A stretch of DNA of 17,706 bases from CAZLLE01 sp964560425. Lineage in GTDB: Bacteria > Campylobacterota > Campylobacteria > Campylobacterales > QNZT01. The DNA is taken from the NCBI GenBank assembly GCA_964560425.1, contig CAZLLE010000065.1:1-17706 (forward strand), in the 5' to 3' direction. Position numbers and translations under genes: made by a program. Shown here piece by piece: positions 13,943-17,706 of the stretch; position 1 is the stretch's first letter, and each line of letters begins with the position of its first letter. The notes under the pieces are model-generated. The model was not told the origin of the DNA. It ran no database searches and was given only the letters and a program-made list of their open reading frames with translations.

Positions 13943-14935
13943 ATGAAAATATTTTTGTATACATTTCTTGGTCTACTATTTTTTAGTGGTTGTGCTTCCA
14001 AAAATTATTATGAACCCAAAAAACTTGATGGTTCAATATCTTTTGCCAATAAGATTAATAGTCATCTCTCTGAAGTATCGAGAGATGGAGCAACCTTTAA
14101 AAATGGAATGTTTGTTACAAGATTGAGTGGAATCGAAAAATATAAGCTTCCTAAAGGATTTAGATTTGTTAGCAAAAACAAAGATTTAGAGACAATTGCT
14201 GTCTCTAATAATGGAGATATTGCCATTTTTGTCAATGGTGTAAAAAAGTTTAAAAAAAAGTTTGAAACAGCAATTAGTGGTGCTTCTTTGCATAAAAATC
14301 TTTTGGCTATAGTATTTTCAAATAACACTATCATGCTTTATGATATCAAGGCAGATAAAAAAGTTTATACAGAAGAGTTAGAATCTACATTAGCACTTGA
14401 TGCAAGAGTCGCTAACCCTCTATTTTTGAATGATTTGGTAATTTTCCCCACTTTAGATGGACGACTTTTGGTTATGGATGTGAATCGTAAACAGATTTTG
14501 AGAGATGTTGCTATTAGTGATAAAGAGTTATTTAATAATGTAATTTTTTTGGAAGTGCATAATAATATTCTCATAGCTGCAACAGCTTCAAAGGTAGTCT
14601 CTATAAATCCAAAGACGATTAATACTCTTAGAGTTCCTGTAAAAGATCTTCTATATATCAATGATAAAGTCTATATTTTTACCAAAAATGGTAAAGTTAT
14701 ATTGAGTGATAACTATCTAAAAGTGATTAAAGAGATTAAATTTCCTTTTGCAATATTCTCAACTCTAATGTATGCTGATAAGATTCATGCTGTAGAAAAA
14801 GGTGGCTATCTAATCTCTTTGGATAAAGATTTGAGTGGTTCATCTATATATAAACTAGATGATGATGTAGAAAAACCTCTTTTTGGGTTTGGAAATAGCT
14901 TGATTTTAGATAATAAACTTTTACTTTTGAAGTAG
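13943..14935 (+). CDS. Lipoprotein with beta-propeller-like repeats (BamB-like)
   Basis: 330 residues with a signal peptide and lipobox FFSGC, lipidated at Cys17. The mature part is made of repeating short beta-strand units (GDIAIFVNGVKKFKKKF, NTIMLYDIKADKKVY, DGRLLVMDVNRKQIL, NGKVILSDNYLKVIKEI, GGYLISLDKDLSG), the pattern of a PQQ/WD-type propeller. BamB in E. coli is such a lipoprotein and helps the BAM complex insert outer-membrane barrels. The position right after a YfgM-like gene (6 bp gap) copies the E. coli order. Sequence similarity to BamB is weak by eye, so the role is inferred from architecture and context. Confidence 0.65.
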   Translation: MKIFLYTFLGLLFFSGCASKNYYEPKKLDGSISFANKINSHLSEVSRDGATFKNGMFVTRLSGIEKYKLPKGFRFVSKNKDLETIAVSNNGDIAIFVNGVKKFKKKFETAISGASLHKNLLAIVFSNNTIMLYDIKADKKVYTEELESTLALDARVANPLFLNDLVIFPTLDGRLLVMDVNRKQILRDVAISDKELFNNVIFLEVHNNILIAATASKVVSINPKTINTLRVPVKDLLYINDKVYIFTKNGKVILSDNYLKVIKEIKFPFAIFSTLMYADKIHAVEKGGYLISLDKDLSGSSIYKLDDDVEKPLFGFGNSLILDNKLLLLK

Positions 14936-14941
14936 TAAAAA

Positions 14942-15268
14942 CTGAAAAAAATTGTAGATGATCTAAGGAGACATGGGTATATCTTTAGAGTGTTAGAGAG
15001 TATTGATAAAAAGAGTTTGGGTACACGAAAAAAGGTAGATATTTATGAGGGGATTGATCTCAAAGGCTATTTTATATCTATCTTTGTTCTTGAACAAAAG
15101 AGTCGTTTTTTGAAAAAAAATGCTTCTGAATTTGAAATTTTGTATGAGAGATTAAAAACGCTTCAAGATCATAATTATAAAAAAAAGCTATTTTTTTATA
15201 AGATGCCCTTTTGTTCATTAGCCCAAAAACAGATGAAAGAGTTTGGTTGGAAGCTCATAAAAATATAA
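14942..15268 (+). CDS. Small conserved-looking protein of unknown function, non-ATG start
   Basis: The frame is open from just after a TAA at 14936 to the stop at 15266-15268. The first standard start is a GTG at 14990 (92 residues), but the codons upstream read LKKIVDDLRRHGYIFRVLES, which continues the protein naturally, so I favour a CTG at 14942 (108 residues), 6 bp after the BamB-like gene. No ATG exists in frame near the N-terminus. AAGGAG at 14965-14970 is too far from the GTG (19 bases). The product is basic and mixed alpha/beta (KVDIYEGIDLKGYFISIFVLEQKSRF), without signal or membrane segment. I do not recognise it. It overlaps the start of coaX by about 22 bp. Confidence 0.6.
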   Translation: MKKIVDDLRRHGYIFRVLESIDKKSLGTRKKVDIYEGIDLKGYFISIFVLEQKSRFLKKNASEFEILYERLKTLQDHNYKKKLFFYKMPFCSLAQKQMKEFGWKLIKI

Positions 15269-15885
15269 TTTTATATGATGGTGGTAATACAAATACCAAA
15301 ATTTATTATAATGGTGTAGTCAAAAGTGTGCCATCAGATAGTAATTTTTTACTACCTAGTGAAAAATTTTATTATATAAATGTCAATAATAGACTAAATA
15401 GATACTTTGCATCTTCTTCTTATGGTATTAATCTTGAAAATTATATTAATCTTAAAACTTCGTATCATGGACTGGGAATTGATCGTAAAATAGTATGTAA
15501 AGCTATAAGTGATGGTGTGATTGTGGATGCTGGTAGTGCAATTACTGTGGATATTATGCATAATGGTACCCATTTAGGTGGATTTATTACTCTTGGACTA
15601 CACTCTTTTGAGCAAAGTTTCGCTAATATTTCTGATAGTTTAATTTTTGATCTTGATAATAATATTGATTTGTCTATGTTACCACAAAATACACATGAAG
15701 CCTTAAACTATGCCGTGTTTCAGGCAGTTATTTCAAGTATTAAAGCAGTTTTAAAGAAAGAACAGAAGATATATTTTTGTGGTGGTGATGGAAAAATTTT
15801 AATGTCATTTTTCAAAAATAGTGAATATAGAAAAAATTTAGTTTTTGACGGGATGAAACAGGTGATAAAGGAGAGTGGATGTTAA
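15247..15885 (+). CDS. coaX: Type III pantothenate kinase
   Basis: CoaX phosphorylates pantothenate, the first step of coenzyme A synthesis; the type III form is not feedback-inhibited by CoA and needs a monovalent cation. From a TTG at 15247 it has 212 residues, slightly short of the usual ~220-260. Motifs: the ATP phosphate loop DGGNTNTK (11-18, family DxGNT), YHGLGIDRK (74-82, family GxDR, pantothenate site), VDAGSAITVDIM (93-104) and GGFITLG. The start is uncertain: no ATG exists in the right place; options are TTG 15211, TTG 15247 (AAAGAG 5 bases before) or ATA/ATT at 15265-15268, where the family's usual first residue falls. It overlaps hisG by 7 bp. Confidence 0.85.
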   Translation: MEAHKNIILYDGGNTNTKIYYNGVVKSVPSDSNFLLPSEKFYYINVNNRLNRYFASSSYGINLENYINLKTSYHGLGIDRKIVCKAISDGVIVDAGSAITVDIMHNGTHLGGFITLGLHSFEQSFANISDSLIFDLDNNIDLSMLPQNTHEALNYAVFQAVISSIKAVLKKEQKIYFCGGDGKILMSFFKNSEYRKNLVFDGMKQVIKESGC

Positions 15886-16487
15886 CAATAGCTTTGCCAA
15901 AAGGTAGAATTGCAGAAGAGACTTTGGATATTTTTGAAAAAACTTTTAATCAAAAATTTATTTTTGATGATAGAAAGTTGATTTTGGAAGTAGGAGAGTT
16001 TAGATTTTTATTAGTAAGAAATCAAGATGTTCCCGCTTATGTACTTCATCAAGCAGCCGATTTGGGCGTAGTTGGGTTGGATGTATTAGAAGAGCAGGAG
16101 TTGGATTTGATGAAACTTCTTGATTTGGGAATTGGTAAATGTAAACTTTGTGTTGGAATGAAAAATGAAGATGAATTAGATCTTACAAAACCAGAGATAA
16201 TTGTAGCTTCCAAAATGGAGAATATAGCAAAAAGACACTTCTCCAAAAAAGCGATGGCTGTAAAGGTGATTAAACTATATGGCTCTATAGAATTGGCTCC
16301 AATTGTAGGACTCTCTGATGCTATTGTAGATATTGTTGAAACTGGTACAACAATGAAACAAAATGGACTAAAAGTAGTAGAGACAATCATGGAATCTTCT
16401 GCTCATTTGATAGCAAATAAAAATAGTTTTATTGCCAAAAAAGAGGAGATTTTATCTCTCTATCAAAAAATAAACCAAAATATTTAG
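15879..16487 (+). CDS. hisG: ATP phosphoribosyltransferase, short form
   Basis: HisG joins ATP and PRPP to start histidine synthesis. At 202 residues it is the short form, which lacks the C-terminal regulatory domain and, in other organisms, works with HisZ for activity and histidine feedback. Motifs: LPKGRIAEE (6-14), HQAADLGVVGLDVLEE (57-72) and the PRPP loop DAIVDIVETGTTMKQNGL (147-164). The ATG overlaps the coaX end by 7 bp and has a strong AAAGGAG site inside coaX. No hisZ or other his gene is in the window. Confidence 0.95.
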   Translation: MLTIALPKGRIAEETLDIFEKTFNQKFIFDDRKLILEVGEFRFLLVRNQDVPAYVLHQAADLGVVGLDVLEEQELDLMKLLDLGIGKCKLCVGMKNEDELDLTKPEIIVASKMENIAKRHFSKKAMAVKVIKLYGSIELAPIVGLSDAIVDIVETGTTMKQNGLKVVETIMESSAHLIANKNSFIAKKEEILSLYQKINQNI

Positions 16488-16499
16488 AGGATTTGAGTA

Positions 16500-17288
16500 T
16501 TGAAATCTATAAAGAGTATTTTAGGTGGTAGTAGAGTACTCTCTCCTCTTGTCAAAAATGATTTTAAACAGAGATATCTAGGATCTTATCTAGGTATTTT
16601 ATGGGCATTTATTCAACCAACAATTACAGTCTTTATTTTTTGGTTTGTTTTTCAAGTTGGTTTTAAAGTTCAGCCTATAAATGATGTTCCATTTATTTTA
16701 TGGTTAATTGCAGGAATGTTTCCATGGTTTTTTTTTGCAGAGTCTGTAGCAAGTGCTACAAATGCTGTATTGGAAAATAGTTATCTTGTCAAACAGATTG
16801 TTTTTAGGGTGGAACTTTTACCTCTAATTAAAATATTTTCAGCTCTTCTTGTGCATCTATTTTTTGTTATTCTAATGTATATATTATTTCTCGTCTATGG
16901 CTATAAATTTGATCTTCATTGGCTTCAAGCACTCTATTATTTGGTAGCTATGATAGTTCTTGTCCTTGGAATTACCTATATTACTTCATCTGTAGTTATA
17001 TTTTTTAAAGATATGGGACAGTTGGTAGCTATGTTGCTTCAATTTGGTTTTTGGTTGACCCCTATATTTTGGGCAATTGGAACAATACCTCAAAAGTATC
17101 ACTTTATCATCAAAATAAATCCTCTATTTTATATTATAGAAGGATATAGAGATAGTATGATTAATCATATATGGTTTTGGGAAAAACCTCTCATGAGTAT
17201 CTACTTTTGGGTAGTAGCACTAGCTTTTCTATTTTTAGGTTTTACCACCTTTAGAAGACTTAGACCCCATTTTGCAGATGTGTTGTGA
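16500..17288 (+). CDS. wzm: Polysaccharide ABC exporter permease (Wzm-like, ABC-2 type)
   Basis: Membrane half of an ABC exporter that moves polymers such as O-antigen, capsule or teichoic acid across the inner membrane. 262 residues with about six membrane helices (about 32-55, 64-84, 108-134, 143-170, 175-195, 233-250). The N-terminal interface helix DFKQRYLGSYLGILWAFIQP (21-40) and FWLTPIFWAIGTIP (184-197) are typical of Wzm/TagG permeases. The start is a TTG at 16500: an in-frame TGA lies at 16494-16496 and no ATG is near; AGAGG is 9 bases before. It follows hisG by 12 bp and precedes its ATPase partner. Confidence 0.88.
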   Translation: MKSIKSILGGSRVLSPLVKNDFKQRYLGSYLGILWAFIQPTITVFIFWFVFQVGFKVQPINDVPFILWLIAGMFPWFFFAESVASATNAVLENSYLVKQIVFRVELLPLIKIFSALLVHLFFVILMYILFLVYGYKFDLHWLQALYYLVAMIVLVLGITYITSSVVIFFKDMGQLVAMLLQFGFWLTPIFWAIGTIPQKYHFIIKINPLFYIIEGYRDSMINHIWFWEKPLMSIYFWVVALAFLFLGFTTFRRLRPHFADVL

Positions 17289-17347
17289 TGAATGATATAG
17301 AAAAAATCAAATATAAAAATGAAAGTGAAATTATAAATGCAACATGA
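17288..17347 (+). other. Possible 19-residue coupling ORF between wzm and wzt
   Basis: An ATG overlapping the wzm stop (TGATG) opens a 19-codon frame (MNDIEKIKYKNESEIINAT) that ends 8 bases past the ATG of wzt. It could carry ribosomes from wzm to the poorly spaced wzt start, or be chance. No sequence evidence for a functional peptide. Confidence 0.2.
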
Positions 17348-17706
17348 TATTGCTATTAGTGTAAAAAATCTTACAAAAATATATGCTCTTTATGATAATC
17401 CCATGGATCGACTTAAAGAGGCTCTAAATCCTTTTAAAAAGAGTTATCATCATGACTTTTATGCACTGCATGATGTGAGCTTTGAGATAAAAAAGGGTGA
17501 AACTGTCGGCATCATCGGTAAAAATGGAGCTGGAAAATCTACACTTCTAAAGATGATTACAGGAGTACTTACTCCTACAAGTGGCAAAGTAGAAGTAAAT
17601 GGTAAAATTGCTTCACTTTTAGAACTTGGAGCAGGATTTAATCCTGAAATGACAGGAATAGAAAATATCTATCTCAATGGTACTATCATGGGCTTTACCA
17701 AAGAGG
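17337..17706 (+). CDS. wzt: Polysaccharide ABC exporter ATPase (Wzt-like), 5' part
   Basis: ATP-binding half of the exporter, cut by the window edge after 123 residues. It shows the A-loop region (FYALHDVSFEIKKGETVGIIG, split at 41-61), Walker A GKNGAGKST (61-69) and the long Wzt-style segment GKIASLLELGAGFNPEMTGIENIYLNG (seen as 89-115) that replaces the common Q-loop wording in Wzt/TagH ATPases. The insert between the first strand and the A-loop (NPMDRLKEALNPF) is also typical of this class. The signature, Walker B and any C-terminal polymer-recognition domain are beyond the edge. ATG 17337 follows an in-frame TAA directly, and the ribosome site is weak. Confidence 0.9.
   Translation, partial: MQHDIAISVKNLTKIYALYDNPMDRLKEALNPFKKSYHHDFYALHDVSFEIKKGETVGIIGKNGAGKSTLLKMITGVLTPTSGKVEVNGKIASLLELGAGFNPEMTGIENIYLNGTIMGFTKE

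Noticed and set aside
14973..14999. ATG with AAGGAG at 14973 as a start
   Set aside because: It is in another frame, the spacing is only 2 bases, and it stops after six residues.
1..17706. tRNA, rRNA or a classical defence or CRISPR locus
   Set aside because: No cloverleaf-like GC-rich stretch, rRNA-like segment or repeat-spacer array was seen; the only defence-related item is the broken tnpB.

Overview
The window is AT-rich, densely coding bacterial DNA. It most likely comes from the Campylobacterota (Epsilonproteobacteria), in the Sulfurovum/Sulfurimonas direction. The evidence is a YbgC thioesterase very close in wording to the Helicobacter form, a DUF1882-type protein (a family I know from this group), a short-form HisG, a very compact gene layout, and an IS608-like right end. 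This placement is from recalled family features, not from a database search.

Layout. Positions 1-459 hold the decayed right end of an IS200/IS605-type element: a deleted and frameshifted tnpB remnant followed by an intact-looking IS608-style terminal hairpin. Then come ybgC (+) and, tail-to-tail with an 8-bp overlap, a gene (-) for a peptide-deformylase-like protein that has lost its metal ligands and gained a membrane tail. That gene has a perfect-consensus sigma70-type promoter and is divergent from recR (+). A 200-bp AT-rich gap leads to a large lipoprotein gene of unknown function (+), with an N-terminal beta-rich domain, an Asn-rich spacer and a Met-rich helical tail. It looks like the accessory gene of the window.

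From 13217 down to 4170 runs one long minus-strand block: gatC, pilT, cvpA, fur, lysS, glyA, a DUF1882-like gene, a SPOR-domain gene, trpE and aroE. The genes overlap or lie within 27 bp of each other, except for a 113-bp gap before cvpA that holds a candidate internal promoter. The block mixes translation (gatC, lysS), one-carbon and aromatic amino-acid metabolism (glyA, trpE, aroE), iron regulation (fur) and envelope or surface functions (cvpA, SPOR, pilT).

From 13319 to the right edge runs a second block on the plus strand: a membrane-anchored YfgM-like protein, a BamB-like lipoprotein, a small unknown protein, coaX (type III pantothenate kinase), hisG (short form), and wzm and wzt, an ABC exporter of the polysaccharide (O-antigen/capsule) type. 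The last gene is cut by the window edge, which probably opens a surface-polysaccharide cluster. Several genes here appear to use non-ATG starts.

I see no tRNA, rRNA, CRISPR array or obvious new defence system. The most unusual items are the pseudo-deformylase membrane fusion, the orphan lipoprotein, the DUF1882 protein with primase-like motif traces, and the IS608-like remnant with a possible orphan guide RNA.
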